DNA of 64,000 nt from CBDHFQ01 sp965262565 (GTDB lineage: Bacteria > Bacteroidota > Bacteroidia > J057). The notes under the pieces are model-generated. The model saw nothing but the letters and a program-made list of their open reading frames with translations. It did no database searches and was not told the DNA's origin. The first letter of the stretch is position 1. The number at the start of each line of letters is the position of its first letter. Both the position numbers and the translations under genes were made by a program. This document shows, piece after piece, positions 18,125-28,000 of this stretch. The stretch spans positions 806,001 to 870,000 of the forward strand of contig CBDHFQ010000020.1 in assembly GCA_965262565.1 (NCBI GenBank). Reading direction: 5' to 3'.

Positions 18125-21088
18125 ATGGTTCTAGATTTAGCTTTTCGATATTTGGTTATCTGGAGTGTAATAGCTTGTGGATGCCTTCATCTTTTTTCTA
18201 AGGCTTCAATCCACGTAGACGAAAATAATTTATACTTTGCACCTGTAGTTAATTTAGGGGCTGATACCACAGTATGTGGGTCTGTCGTTCTGGATGCTGG
18301 TAATAAAGGAGCTAGTTATCTTTGGAGTACATCGGATACTACGCAAACCATTGTAGTAGAAAGTAGTGGTATATACTGGGTGGATGTTACAGATTTGACA
18401 GGCACTACGAGGGACAGTATTGAAATAGAGGTTATTCAAAGGCCGAAAACCCCACAAATAGGAGATCTAAGCGCTTGTGGAGCTTCGGAAGTTAGCTTAA
18501 ATGCAGAATTTCAGGGTGGAACATTGGTATGGTATAGAACGGCTTCAGAAGGTAAGCCTATAGGAATTGGAAATGATTTTGGTATAGATGTGGAAGGTCC
18601 AACTTCAATTTTTGCGGAATCTAATATTTTATCGACAAATATAGTTTCTGGACTTCCCGAAATTTCAAATGGGAACTTTTTCATCATAACGAATGAAAGA
18701 GGGCTTATTTTTGATGTATTGCAGCCTATTGTGTTAGATTCAGTATCCGTCTTTGTAAATGGACCACTGAATGGGACAGTTCAAATCAAAAATGCGAATG
18801 AAGAAATAATCTTTAGTAAGCCAGTGGAACTAACTGAAGTTGGTGAAAATCCCATAGGAATTAATACCACATTGAATCCTTCTCAGGGCTACCAAATTAC
18901 GCTGGCATCTCCTGATGGGACAGGAGCACTTTATGTTAGGATATCTATCGAATACCCTTTTAGTGATCCGTATATAAATTTTGTGAGTGGTACTCCTATA
19001 GATAAACATTACAATTATTTCTTTAATTGGAAGATATCAGCTGTAGGAACTTGTAGTAGTGAAAGGGATTCTGCTGATATTCTTTTTTTGAACAGACCTG
19101 CTGTAGATCTTGGGCCCGATACTATATTGTGTGGTGTTACTACCCTGGAATTAGATGCGGGTAATCCTGGGGCTATTTATGATTGGAGCAATGGAGATAC
19201 AACTCAGGTAAGTACGATCACCAGTTCAGGGACTTATAGCGTTTCTGTAAGTTTTACGGAAGATTGTGTAGCTGAGGATGAGGTGGTATTGACATTATTT
19301 GAACAACCTGAATCACCAACCATTTCGGATACGTCCTTTTGTGAACCTTCTTTAGTAGAATTGAGTGTTGGAAACAATTCTTCTTTTACTTTATGGAGCA
19401 ATTTGAATGATAAGACATTACCTATAGCTATATCAGATAACCTGAATTTACAAGTAGATTCGACAATCCTACTCGGAATTCAGGGGGTTAATTTTCTTCC
19501 AGGTGGACTTGGTGGTCTAGACATATCAGAATTTGAAAATAGGTTTTTTCCGGTAAGTGATTCCAGAGGTCTAAATTTTGATGTGTTTGAGCCTATATTG
19601 CTGGATTCTGTGTCTATTGATGTAGATGGGGAATTAATTGCTTCGATTCAAGTGATTAGCCCACAAGGAGAAACATTGTTTGAGGAAAAATTCCTTTTCG
19701 ATGTGATTGGTGAAAATCGGATAGGATTAAATGTTCCTCTTATTCCGGGAGAAGGGTATCAAATAGTATTGGCTGATCCTGATTTAGATGGTCAATTGCG
19801 GATTGATATCACACAGGAGTTTCCCGTATCGTCCCCACAAATGTCAATATTAAGTGGATTTCCAAACGCTACACACTATAACTATTTTTATAATTGGTCA
19901 TTATCCCTATTGTCAGAATGTTCCAGTGAGCGTACTGAAGCTTCGATAAATATAGAACTTCCACTTAATCTGGATGATTCTTTGTATGCTTGCGAGCCAG
20001 TACTCATAAATCCGAATATTCAAAATGCTACTTATCTTTGGAGCACAGGTGAGACGGCTGAGTTTATTGTTGCTGATTCTACAGATCTTTATACCGTCGA
20101 AGTGAAAAATTCCAATGGATGTTCAGTCAGAGATACTATTTTTGTAGAAATTCCTTCTGATGTAGGTTTAGGAGAAGATGGTATTCAATGTGATAGCGTG
20201 CTGGATACTAATTATGGATCGGAAGCTATCTATGTTTGGAGCACAGGAGATACTACGGAGACTATTTCCATTTCACTGCCAGGGACTTATTCTGTTACTG
20301 TGTTAGAGCCTAGAGGTTGTGAACTTACAGAATCTATAGAAGTCTCAGGTTTTGATAGTCCTCCGGATTTTACTTTAGGAGCTGATTTTGTCTCATGTGA
20401 TAGCGCAATTATAGGAATCGAAGATGGTACGCTAACTTATAATTGGAGTACCGGGCAGAACACCCAAAATATTACTGTCAGATCTAGTGGATTTTATACG
20501 CTTGCTGCTACTAATATTAATGGTTGTTCCACGATAGATACTATTTCTGTTTCTATCCAGGCACCAGTAACAGCTAACTTTTTTATTCCTGATACAGTCA
20601 TTAGTAGTAATTTGACGGTGTCATTTAATAATTTATCCTCTTTTGGAGAATATTTATGGGATTTTGGTGATGGTCGAACTAGTAATGCGTTAGTTCCAAC
20701 TCACTCTTATGTAGATACTGGTTTTTATTGTGTAACACTTATGGTGAGTGATATTCAGGGTATCTGTTCTACAGACTCCATAACTGAGTGTTTTCAATTA
20801 ATCAGATTTGTTACTAGTATCGATAATGAACTATCTGATGGCGAGTTGAGTATATTTCCTAATCCAGCCGGCGAGCAAGTTTGGGTCCAGTGGAATTTAC
20901 CTTTCTCTCAGTCGATGAAATTGAGGGTGTATGATATGCAGGGACAAGTAGTTAAGAAAACTAATTGGGAAAGGACACCACTAACAGGTAAAAGAGCGTT
21001 AACCCTGGGTAGTTTACCAGAAGGCCTTTATTTTATTCATATTGAAACAGATTCAGGCGAAGTGTTTAAGAAGCTGACTGTTAATTAA
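18125..21088 (+). CDS. Large secreted protein with T9SS sorting domain, PKD domain and internal repeats
   Basis: A 987-residue exported protein. After a signal segment (about 10-28) it has five short modules of the form LG-D---C------Y-WSTGDT--I-V--SG-Y-V-V. Two longer modules of about 130 residues are clear duplicates: DVLQPIVLDSVSVFVNG / DVFEPILLDSVSIDVDG and KHYNYFFNWKIS / THYNYFYNWSLS. A PKD domain follows (YLWDFGDGRTSN, near 845). The C-terminal 80 residues (SIFPNPAGEQVWVQW, LPEGLYFIHIETDSG, KKLTVN) are a type A type IX secretion sorting domain. It therefore ends on the cell surface or outside, probably linked to A-LPS. It lies inside the polysaccharide locus, 5 bases before the flippase. 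Confidence 0.9.
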   Translation: MVLDLAFRYLVIWSVIACGCLHLFSKASIHVDENNLYFAPVVNLGADTTVCGSVVLDAGNKGASYLWSTSDTTQTIVVESSGIYWVDVTDLTGTTRDSIEIEVIQRPKTPQIGDLSACGASEVSLNAEFQGGTLVWYRTASEGKPIGIGNDFGIDVEGPTSIFAESNILSTNIVSGLPEISNGNFFIITNERGLIFDVLQPIVLDSVSVFVNGPLNGTVQIKNANEEIIFSKPVELTEVGENPIGINTTLNPSQGYQITLASPDGTGALYVRISIEYPFSDPYINFVSGTPIDKHYNYFFNWKISAVGTCSSERDSADILFLNRPAVDLGPDTILCGVTTLELDAGNPGAIYDWSNGDTTQVSTITSSGTYSVSVSFTEDCVAEDEVVLTLFEQPESPTISDTSFCEPSLVELSVGNNSSFTLWSNLNDKTLPIAISDNLNLQVDSTILLGIQGVNFLPGGLGGLDISEFENRFFPVSDSRGLNFDVFEPILLDSVSIDVDGELIASIQVISPQGETLFEEKFLFDVIGENRIGLNVPLIPGEGYQIVLADPDLDGQLRIDITQEFPVSSPQMSILSGFPNATHYNYFYNWSLSLLSECSSERTEASINIELPLNLDDSLYACEPVLINPNIQNATYLWSTGETAEFIVADSTDLYTVEVKNSNGCSVRDTIFVEIPSDVGLGEDGIQCDSVLDTNYGSEAIYVWSTGDTTETISISLPGTYSVTVLEPRGCELTESIEVSGFDSPPDFTLGADFVSCDSAIIGIEDGTLTYNWSTGQNTQNITVRSSGFYTLAATNINGCSTIDTISVSIQAPVTANFFIPDTVISSNLTVSFNNLSSFGEYLWDFGDGRTSNALVPTHSYVDTGFYCVTLMVSDIQGICSTDSITECFQLIRFVTSIDNELSDGELSIFPNPAGEQVWVQWNLPFSQSMKLRVYDMQGQVVKKTNWERTPLTGKRALTLGSLPEGLYFIHIETDSGEVFKKLTVN

Positions 21089-21093
21089 ATTTA

Positions 21094-22422
21094 ATGGCGA
21101 TACGAAGACATATGATGGGTACCATGGGTACCCATCTGTTAAATGTGGTATTAGGGTTAGGGACCTCCATTTTTACTTCCAGGGTTTTGGGGCCTGAAGG
21201 TAAAGGAGATTATGCCATTTTTATGAGTTCTATTAATCTTTTTGTGCTGGTGCTGGGCTTGGGCGTTTTTAATGCGATCAAGTACTATCTGGCAAAAAAA
21301 GAAGTTTCAAATACTGCTACTTTCAACACCTTTTTCTTTTACGTAATTTTCATTACCAGCATATTCAGCCTAATTGTTTGGATAAATGATCAATGGATTC
21401 ACAGTGAATTTTTTCTACCCGCCAGATTAGACGAGTCTATATACAGATGGATTTTAATAGGTTGCTTTTTTTTGATTTTGATTCAAAATCTGGGGACGAT
21501 GATTCTCATGGGAAATCTGCAATTTAAGTGGGTGAATACCTTGAACCTCAGCAAGGTGATTTTAACCGCAGTTAGCTTTGGTTCGCTTTACTTTTTCATA
21601 TATGGCCCTGATAGGGAAGCAAAGAGTGAAATCGCCTTTTATGTTCACTTGCTAGTATCACTATTGATGTTCGGATTGGCGTTGTTTTTTTTGCGTAGAA
21701 AGTTGAATATCGGGTTTGCGTTATCATATTTATCAAAACGGCAACTTAAATTATTATTTAGCTGGGGAGGAATTTCTTATGTAGCTACCTTGGCTCAGTT
21801 TTTAAATTACAGAATAGATTTTTGGTTTGTCCAATATTTTGAAGGAAGCCAGGTGCTTGGAGTATATGCTCTGGCAGCTAATCTGGGTCAGTTATTTTGG
21901 TTGATTCCTGTTGCGATAGCTTCTGTATTACACATTCATGTTGCATCTTCGGATGAAGGGAAGCATTTAAAAACGACCTTACTTCTCGGCAGATTAATTT
22001 GGATCATAGGCCTTTTAGGCTTAATCTTTCTAGCTTTATTTGGGAAGGGGATTATCCATCTGTTATATGGAGAGAAATTTGAAGAGGCTTATCTTTATTT
22101 GATCTTCTTAATGTTGGGAATCATTCCTTTTGGAGTTACAAAAGTGTATGCAGGCTATTTCTTGGGGTGTAATATGCATAGGAAAAATATGAGAGCTTCC
22201 CTATTAGGGTTGTTCTTTACCATTTTGTTAAATTTAGTACTCATGCCCTATTATGGCGTTTATGGAGCTATCTGGGCCACCATTATATCCTATTTTATGA
22301 CTACGATATATGTAATTTCTGTGATGAGAGCTAATTTTCAGGTATCCTATCACGAAGTCTTTTTTCTGGGAAAAGCAGATGTAAAGATGGTTCTTGATAG
22401 AATTAGTAAAAAATTTACGTAG
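21094..22422 (+). CDS. Polysaccharide flippase (Wzx/MATE-like, oligosaccharide flippase family)
   Basis: A 442-residue membrane protein with about 12-14 predicted helices. The N-terminal pattern HLLNVVLGLGTSIFTSRVLGPEGKGDYAIF is typical of polysaccharide biosynthesis flippases, which move lipid-linked repeat units across the inner membrane. FFLGKADVK at the C-terminus follows the last helix. It starts 5 bases after the T9SS cargo gene, implying shared transcription. With the Wzy-like protein at 25575 it indicates a Wzx/Wzy-dependent assembly route. (A direct repeat of ATGGGTACC near its start merely encodes Met-Gly-Thr twice.). Confidence 0.88.
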   Translation: MAIRRHMMGTMGTHLLNVVLGLGTSIFTSRVLGPEGKGDYAIFMSSINLFVLVLGLGVFNAIKYYLAKKEVSNTATFNTFFFYVIFITSIFSLIVWINDQWIHSEFFLPARLDESIYRWILIGCFFLILIQNLGTMILMGNLQFKWVNTLNLSKVILTAVSFGSLYFFIYGPDREAKSEIAFYVHLLVSLLMFGLALFFLRRKLNIGFALSYLSKRQLKLLFSWGGISYVATLAQFLNYRIDFWFVQYFEGSQVLGVYALAANLGQLFWLIPVAIASVLHIHVASSDEGKHLKTTLLLGRLIWIIGLLGLIFLALFGKGIIHLLYGEKFEEAYLYLIFLMLGIIPFGVTKVYAGYFLGCNMHRKNMRASLLGLFFTILLNLVLMPYYGVYGAIWATIISYFMTTIYVISVMRANFQVSYHEVFFLGKADVKMVLDRISKKFT

Positions 22423-22501
22423 AATAAATTCTTTCGAGCTTTACTATATTTACGATAGCGTAAACATTTAAGTGAAATTACTTTTCGAATTAGGCATTTA
22501 T

Positions 22502-22531
22502 TTTGAAACTTCCATCATTGGATTATCTTTT
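22502..22531 (+). promoter_or_regulatory. Candidate Bacteroidota promoter
   Basis: TTTG at 22502-22505 and TATCTTTT at 22524-22531, separated by 18 bases, match the Bacteroidota consensus except for the last base of the -7 box. It sits in the 137-base gap before the methyltransferase gene at 22560. Confidence 0.4.
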
Positions 22532-22559
22532 TCTGAAAGATTAGAATAAAAAAAAGAAC

Positions 22560-23303
22560 ATGGCAGAGATTGAAGAAATAGAATCGTTTTATGATGAGTA
22601 TGTGGACCGCCAGGTAATGGCAGGAATTAATGACAGACATAAAAGTATCCTTAATTGGATGAAGCGATTTGGTTTCAGGGAAACAGACGATGTGCTGGAG
22701 ATAGGATGTGGAGTAGGGACATTGACAGAGTTGATATGCAAATCTTTAGGTCCTGAAGGCACGATTACCGCAGTTGATTTAAGTCCCAAGAGCATCGAAA
22801 ATGCAAAGCAGCGATTGAATCAATATACGAATGCGGCGTTTATTGCTACCAATGCGGTAGAACATGCTTTTGATAAGCAATACGATGTGATTATCATGCC
22901 GGATGTCATTGAGCATATTCCTATTGAAGTTCACGCAATGTTATTTGAGAATATGCGCAGGGCCATTAAACCTGATGGTACATTGGTCATCCACATTCCC
23001 GATCCCAATTGTCTGGAGTGGACACATAAACACCAACCAGAGAAATTACAGGTGATAGATCAACCTATACACACAGATATTTTAGTTCAGAATACTTATC
23101 CCTTTGGTTGGTATATTCATTTTCTCTCTTCTTATTCTATATGGAAAGATCCGGTAGATTACCAGATTATAGCCTTAAAGCCTAAAAGAGATGATATACA
23201 CTATACAGTAAGGGAACCTTCCACCAGACAAAAAGCAGAACACCTTGCTAAAAGAATTAAGCAAAAAATTCAGATTACTTTGGGTAAGCCAGTAACATCT
23301 TAA
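22560..23303 (+). CDS. Class I SAM-dependent methyltransferase
   Basis: A 247-residue cytoplasmic methyltransferase of the Methyltransf_11/25 type. The SAM-binding motif I is VLEIGCGVGTLTELI (about 42-56). TAVDLSPKSIENAK is motif II, and IIMPDVIEHIPIEVH is the post-motif region. The C-terminal half is less typical and may bind the acceptor. It ends with a TAATG overlap to the sulfotransferase gene, so the two are coupled and likely decorate the same glycan. The acceptor is unknown. Confidence 0.85.
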   Translation: MAEIEEIESFYDEYVDRQVMAGINDRHKSILNWMKRFGFRETDDVLEIGCGVGTLTELICKSLGPEGTITAVDLSPKSIENAKQRLNQYTNAAFIATNAVEHAFDKQYDVIIMPDVIEHIPIEVHAMLFENMRRAIKPDGTLVIHIPDPNCLEWTHKHQPEKLQVIDQPIHTDILVQNTYPFGWYIHFLSSYSIWKDPVDYQIIALKPKRDDIHYTVREPSTRQKAEHLAKRIKQKIQITLGKPVTS

Positions 23304-24142
23304 TGATAAAAATGACTTTGCACCCATCCGATATATACCGAAAACTAAATAGAATTTATAAAGAAAATTACTCTTTGATTCAGACAAAGGTCTATAACCC
23401 TTTTTCTGTAATTAATGATCAGGCGACTATCATTCTCGGAAATCAAAAAAGTGGTACAACGGCTATCGCTAAATTGTTGGGGATAGCGACAGCTAAAGAA
23501 GTTACTTCAGATTATCTCGCTTTCAGAGGAAACAATGATCTTTTTCCTAAACTTATCAATGAAGAGATATCTTTCAAGGACTTTCTAAGCCAAAGTAAAT
23601 GGGAAAGTTCCAGAGAAATCATCAAAGATCCCGATTTTACTTTTTTATACCCTCAGGTGAAAGAAGTATTCATCAAGACTCCGAAGGTATTTATTGTAAG
23701 ACATCCAGAAGAGAATATCAGGAGCATTTTAAACAGGCACAATGTATCTGGAAAAGGGAACATAAGGCCAACATTTTCTCATGTGACTAATCCTGCGTGG
23801 CGTAGAGTTTTGGAGGGGAGCTCACCCAAAATAGAAGGGAAGACCGTGGTAGAAGTATTAGCCAAAAGATGGAGGATGGCTGCAAGAGTACTGTTCGATC
23901 ATACGTCTGAGATGATCATTGCTAAATATGAGGAGTTTGTATCAGACAAAAAGCAATTTATAGAAAAATTAGCTGCTTCGCTGCAACTTAATGTAGTAGA
24001 AAATATAGATCCTTGGTTAGAAGTTCAGTTCCAACCTAGAGGGAAAAGAATGAGAGAAAACGAGGAATTTTTTGATGAAGAAAATAAACTATTGATCAAA
24101 GAGATTTGTCAGGAGTATATGAGTCAACTTGGGTATATCTAA
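23303..24142 (+). CDS. Sulfotransferase
   Basis: A 279-residue PAPS-dependent sulfotransferase. The 5'-phosphosulfate loop ATIILGNQKSGTTAIAKLL (41-59) and the 3'-phosphate-binding segment VFIVRHPEENIRSILNR (129-145), with the conserved Arg and Ser, are both clear. It starts within the stop codon of the methyltransferase gene (TAATG). In this locus the acceptor is most plausibly the growing polysaccharide or its lipid-linked unit, which would give a sulfated surface polymer. PAPS-synthesis genes (cysD/N/C) are not in the window. Confidence 0.85.
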   Translation: MIKMTLHPSDIYRKLNRIYKENYSLIQTKVYNPFSVINDQATIILGNQKSGTTAIAKLLGIATAKEVTSDYLAFRGNNDLFPKLINEEISFKDFLSQSKWESSREIIKDPDFTFLYPQVKEVFIKTPKVFIVRHPEENIRSILNRHNVSGKGNIRPTFSHVTNPAWRRVLEGSSPKIEGKTVVEVLAKRWRMAARVLFDHTSEMIIAKYEEFVSDKKQFIEKLAASLQLNVVENIDPWLEVQFQPRGKRMRENEEFFDEENKLLIKEICQEYMSQLGYI

Positions 24143-24211
24143 ATGTAACATAAAAGAGATGTATATCATTTGATAAAGAGATGATACGCTGGAAAGAAAT
24201 TAATTAATATC

Positions 24212-25456
24212 ATGAATTTACTTCTCATAACGCATAAATATCCATTTACCTTTAGCGAAGCTTTCTTGGAAAACGAGATTAGCTTTTTAAGTCAATCCTT
24301 TGAAAAGGTCTATATTGTTCCTGTATTATTGGATAAACACACCACCGAAAAAGCGAGGAAAGTACCAGATAACTGTGAAGTCATTTTGTTAGACGAAGCT
24401 CATACTGTTTCTAAAAACCATATGGGAATCCATATAGGTTCGGCTATGAAAATTTTGGTGAAGGCATTACGGGTGGAACTACAACATTTAAAAGGCAATA
24501 TACAGTCATTGAATACCACAAACCTAAAAGTGAGTCTTAAACATATTAATGGTGCTTTAAACTGGGGAAGAGCTCTCGAACGAAAGCTTGAAGAATTAAG
24601 CTTGGAAAATTTATTGGTATATAGCTATTGGTTTGACACATGGTTGTTGAGTTGCATTCTATTGAGAGAAAAATATCCTCAAGTGATTCATCGAATTATT
24701 TGTAGGGCGCATCGATACGATATCTACTTTGAGAACTCATATAATGGATATTTACCTTTGAGGCCATTTCTTCTAAGGCATATTGATGTTATCTATCCTA
24801 TATCTTACCAGGCTACCCATTATCTCAAAGAAAAGATTTCTCTCCCCTTTAAAGCCAGGACGAGTTATTTAGGAGTTCTTCCCAAAAATATTATAAATGG
24901 TCCCTCTGAAGACGGTTGGTTTCGCATTGTTTCCTGTAGTACACTTATTCCCAGAAAAAGAGTAGGTCTGCTCCTGGACGCAATTGATAAATTAGAGTTT
25001 AATGTACAATGGACTCATATCGGTGATGGTCCCCTGAGAGGTACGCTTAAAGAGAAGGCCGAGAAATTAGGAGAGCATGTATCCTGGCATTTTACGGGAA
25101 ATATTCCCAATACAGAAGTTAATAGATTTTATGAATCTCATCCGGTAGATTTATTTGTCAATACCAGCGAAAGTGAAGGGATCCCAGTGTCTATTATGGA
25201 GGCAATGAGTTTTGGAATTCCTGTGATAGCTACTTCAGTGGGTGGAACGCCTGAAATTCTTTCTGATGGAGGAGGAAAACTAGTACCAGTAGATATCGAT
25301 TCAGAAGCTTTATCAATTGAGATAACAAAATTTAGAAATAATAATCGTGAGAGAATCAATGAGGAACGGAAGAATGCTTTAAAACGATTCCAGAATGACT
25401 TCAATGCAAACGTAAACTACAACAAATTTTGTCAGTCTGTTTTATTGAATGCTTAG
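24212..25456 (+). CDS. Glycosyltransferase family 4
   Basis: A 414-residue GT-B glycosyltransferase. The N-terminal Rossmann half begins MNLLLITHKYPFTFSEAFLENEI, similar to WcaL/AmsK-type enzymes. The C-terminal half carries the GT4 nucleotide-sugar site: IVSCSTLIPRKRVGLLLDAI, WTHIGDGPL and the E-x7-E motif in SESEGIPVSIMEAMSFGIPV. The protein acts on the cytoplasmic face of the inner membrane. Donor and acceptor cannot be read from sequence. It lies about 70 bases after the sulfotransferase gene. Confidence 0.9.
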   Translation: MNLLLITHKYPFTFSEAFLENEISFLSQSFEKVYIVPVLLDKHTTEKARKVPDNCEVILLDEAHTVSKNHMGIHIGSAMKILVKALRVELQHLKGNIQSLNTTNLKVSLKHINGALNWGRALERKLEELSLENLLVYSYWFDTWLLSCILLREKYPQVIHRIICRAHRYDIYFENSYNGYLPLRPFLLRHIDVIYPISYQATHYLKEKISLPFKARTSYLGVLPKNIINGPSEDGWFRIVSCSTLIPRKRVGLLLDAIDKLEFNVQWTHIGDGPLRGTLKEKAEKLGEHVSWHFTGNIPNTEVNRFYESHPVDLFVNTSESEGIPVSIMEAMSFGIPVIATSVGGTPEILSDGGGKLVPVDIDSEALSIEITKFRNNNRERINEERKNALKRFQNDFNANVNYNKFCQSVLLNA

Positions 25457-25574
25457 CAGGAATTAACGAAGTGTCAGATCAGTAGGAAGTGCTAAAGAGG
25501 CAGTGGTGTGAATTTTGTAATATGTAATTTTAATAAACTCAGAATTGTACGTATAAACATACGAAATTATTTTC

Positions 25575-26873
25575 ATGAGGGACTTTTTGATCAAATACAG
25601 GGCACTATTATTTGGAATTATTCCAGTGTATATATGGATCTGCCCTTTTGTCCCATTTATGGCCTATCCCATTGCCATTTGTTTTATCCTGATGATGCGT
25701 TCTCTGCGTAGGGATGATTTGATCATTATTCATTATTTGGTGATCCTGGTATTAGCTGATTTGAGAGGTTACGATTATGCGGTTTTTAAGAGTATCCGAA
25801 TAGTTTGCATATTACTTTTTTCGGCTTTTACTATAGCCGATATTTTTTATCGAAAGTATAAGTTCAACAAGAATTTTCTAATATTCATCCCCTTTTTCAT
25901 TATAGCCTTTATTTCTGCCATCAAGGCAAGTCCCATTTTACCAGTAAGTTTACAGCGAACACTTGCCTATATGTTGGTATTGTTTGTCGTCTATCATTAC
26001 TTTCTATTTCATTTTAGAAAGAGTAATTATCAATTGGTAAGTGATCTGGTCTACTTTTCGGGAGTACTTTTTTTACTAGGTATTTTGGAGGCGATGTTGG
26101 GAATAAGTTCTGTGTGGACCTTTGAAAGATTTAATGGAATTTTCGGGAATCCCAATGGGATAGGACTGTTTTGTATGCTGATGATAACATTCTATATCAT
26201 CTATATAAATGGTAATGCATCTTATTTAAATGTTCATAGATCAAAAATTTTTATTTTTATCGGATTAGCAGTGGTCAGCTTAATTTTATCCAATTCCAGA
26301 AACGCCTTGATGTCAATATTAATTTTTCTGTTTTTGTATTGGGTATTTTCCAGTAAGCCCTACATAAAGTTGATGTTTTGGTTCGTTTTTATCCCGGGGG
26401 TCGTGTTATTTTTTCTGAATTTTTCCATTTTGGATATCATTTATGCCCTAGGATTAGATGAAATACTCAGAGCAGAAAGTATTGTTGATGGTTCAGGTAG
26501 AACTATTTCCTGGACTTTCGCCCTATTTCATATTCCTAAAAGACCCTGGTTAGGTGGAGGGTTTTATTTTGATCAATATTTATATCAAAATCATGTTCCG
26601 GAGGTAATGAAGGTTTTTAGGTTTATGGCGTCAACCTGGAACACCTATTTGACCTTTTTATTGAATACCGGAATCATTGGGACGCTTCTCTTTTTTGGGG
26701 CCATTTTAGGTAATTTGCGCACATCATTACGAAAAAGTATTTCTTCAGCTTATATTATGGCCATGCTCTTTTCGGCCATTTACGAAACCTGGTTTTCCGC
26801 CTCACTAAATACCTATACCATTTACTTTTTTCTCACCTTAATCATTTTACAAGAGAAAAGATTATGGAGTTAG
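25575..26873 (+). CDS. O-antigen polymerase/ligase-like membrane protein (Wzy-like)
   Basis: A 432-residue protein with about 12 hydrophobic helices and a periplasmic loop before the last helices that carries DGSGRTISWTFALFHIPKRP. This Arg-x3-W type motif and the following WLGGGF are typical of the Wzy_C/O-antigen ligase (PF04932) family. In a locus with a flippase it is most likely the repeat-unit polymerase. It overlaps the next glycosyltransferase gene by 10 bases, so it is translationally coupled. Confidence 0.85.
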   Translation: MRDFLIKYRALLFGIIPVYIWICPFVPFMAYPIAICFILMMRSLRRDDLIIIHYLVILVLADLRGYDYAVFKSIRIVCILLFSAFTIADIFYRKYKFNKNFLIFIPFFIIAFISAIKASPILPVSLQRTLAYMLVLFVVYHYFLFHFRKSNYQLVSDLVYFSGVLFLLGILEAMLGISSVWTFERFNGIFGNPNGIGLFCMLMITFYIIYINGNASYLNVHRSKIFIFIGLAVVSLILSNSRNALMSILIFLFLYWVFSSKPYIKLMFWFVFIPGVVLFFLNFSILDIIYALGLDEILRAESIVDGSGRTISWTFALFHIPKRPWLGGGFYFDQYLYQNHVPEVMKVFRFMASTWNTYLTFLLNTGIIGTLLFFGAILGNLRTSLRKSISSAYIMAMLFSAIYETWFSASLNTYTIYFFLTLIILQEKRLWS

Positions 26874-28000
26874 TAACGCAGTCTCCTGTGAAAAATGTAT
26901 CTTCTTCTTTAGCTCTGTATCCACCAGTCATGTTTCTTCATGGAAGAGTAGCGGGTTACTTTAGTGCTTGCTTACAGGCCTTCACTTCTGTGGTTCCTTC
27001 CAAGGTAATTTTGGTCGCAAATCCCGTAGATAAGTTGAGACCGTTTAAAATGGAAGGTAATCAGAAAATAACTGAATACTCAAAATTTGACTTATCAGAA
27101 AATGAGTTATGGTCCTTAGTGGAGAAACATATGCCTGCAGCTATTGTAGTGAGTGGGTGGAAAGACAAAAAGTATCTGAGAATTGCCAGTAAGGCAAAAA
27201 AGAAATATGGAATCCCCATCATTTGTTCCATGGATAATCAATGGAAAGGTACTTTTAGGCAATATATGGCTACGGCAGTAGCTCCTTTTTACCTCACTTC
27301 ATTGTTCGATTATATGTGGGTTCCTGGAATGTTTCAGTATGAATTCGTTAGAAGAATGGGATTTCGCAGAGAACAGGTAAAGCTGGGGTATTATTGTGCC
27401 GATCTTACTCGCTTTTCCCCTTCCAAATCGGTCTTAACTGACCAGGTAGATATTCCGCATAGATTTCTATATGTAGGAAGGTTTCTACCTATCAAAGGCA
27501 CTGATCTATTTGGAAAGGCAATTGGAAATCTGTGTCGGTCAATGGATCATGATTGGAAATTTGATTTTGTCGGGAAAGGCCCTCTGAGGGAAGCTATTCC
27601 GGAGCTGCCTGCAGTAAATGTCTACGATTTCATGCAGCCAGAGGAATTAGCTGAGTTTGCAGCTCAAGGGGGAGTATTTGTGCTACCCAGTATTTCTGAC
27701 CAATGGGGCGTAGTCATACATGAATTTACTGCACTTGGATATCCTATGATCGTATCTGATATGGTAGGAGCAATTGCCGCTTTTATTCGCGAAGGATATA
27801 ATGGATTTATTTTCCCCACCCAAAAGGTAGAAGAGTTGGAGAATGCCTTGAAAAAAATGATTCAATTATCGCCGAGCACCAGGCTCCAAATGAGTGAAAG
27901 AAGTAAAGCTTTATCTACCGCCATCAATCACGATATGTGGGTTCACGCTTTACTTACAATGATGAAATTACCGACACATGGAATTAGTTTCTCCACCTAA
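26864..28000 (+). CDS. Glycosyltransferase family 4
   Basis: A 378-residue GT-B enzyme. The C-terminal domain includes FLYVGRFLPIKGTDLFGKAI, FDFVGKGPLREAIP and the acceptor/donor helix region WGVVIHEFTALGYPMIVSD, where the usual E-x7-E pair appears as a shortened version. The N-terminal domain begins with VMFLHGRVAGYFSACLQAF. It overlaps both neighbours (10 bases with the polymerase gene, 23 bases with the next GT), consistent with one operon. Confidence 0.87.
   Translation: MELVTQSPVKNVSSSLALYPPVMFLHGRVAGYFSACLQAFTSVVPSKVILVANPVDKLRPFKMEGNQKITEYSKFDLSENELWSLVEKHMPAAIVVSGWKDKKYLRIASKAKKKYGIPIICSMDNQWKGTFRQYMATAVAPFYLTSLFDYMWVPGMFQYEFVRRMGFRREQVKLGYYCADLTRFSPSKSVLTDQVDIPHRFLYVGRFLPIKGTDLFGKAIGNLCRSMDHDWKFDFVGKGPLREAIPELPAVNVYDFMQPEELAEFAAQGGVFVLPSISDQWGVVIHEFTALGYPMIVSDMVGAIAAFIREGYNGFIFPTQKVEELENALKKMIQLSPSTRLQMSERSKALSTAINHDMWVHALLTMMKLPTHGISFST

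Noticed and set aside
21110..21140. Tandem ATGGGTACC with a 12-base palindrome at the start of the flippase gene.
   Set aside because: It lies in coding sequence as a Met-Gly-Thr repeat, is only two copies long and has no link to a known site.
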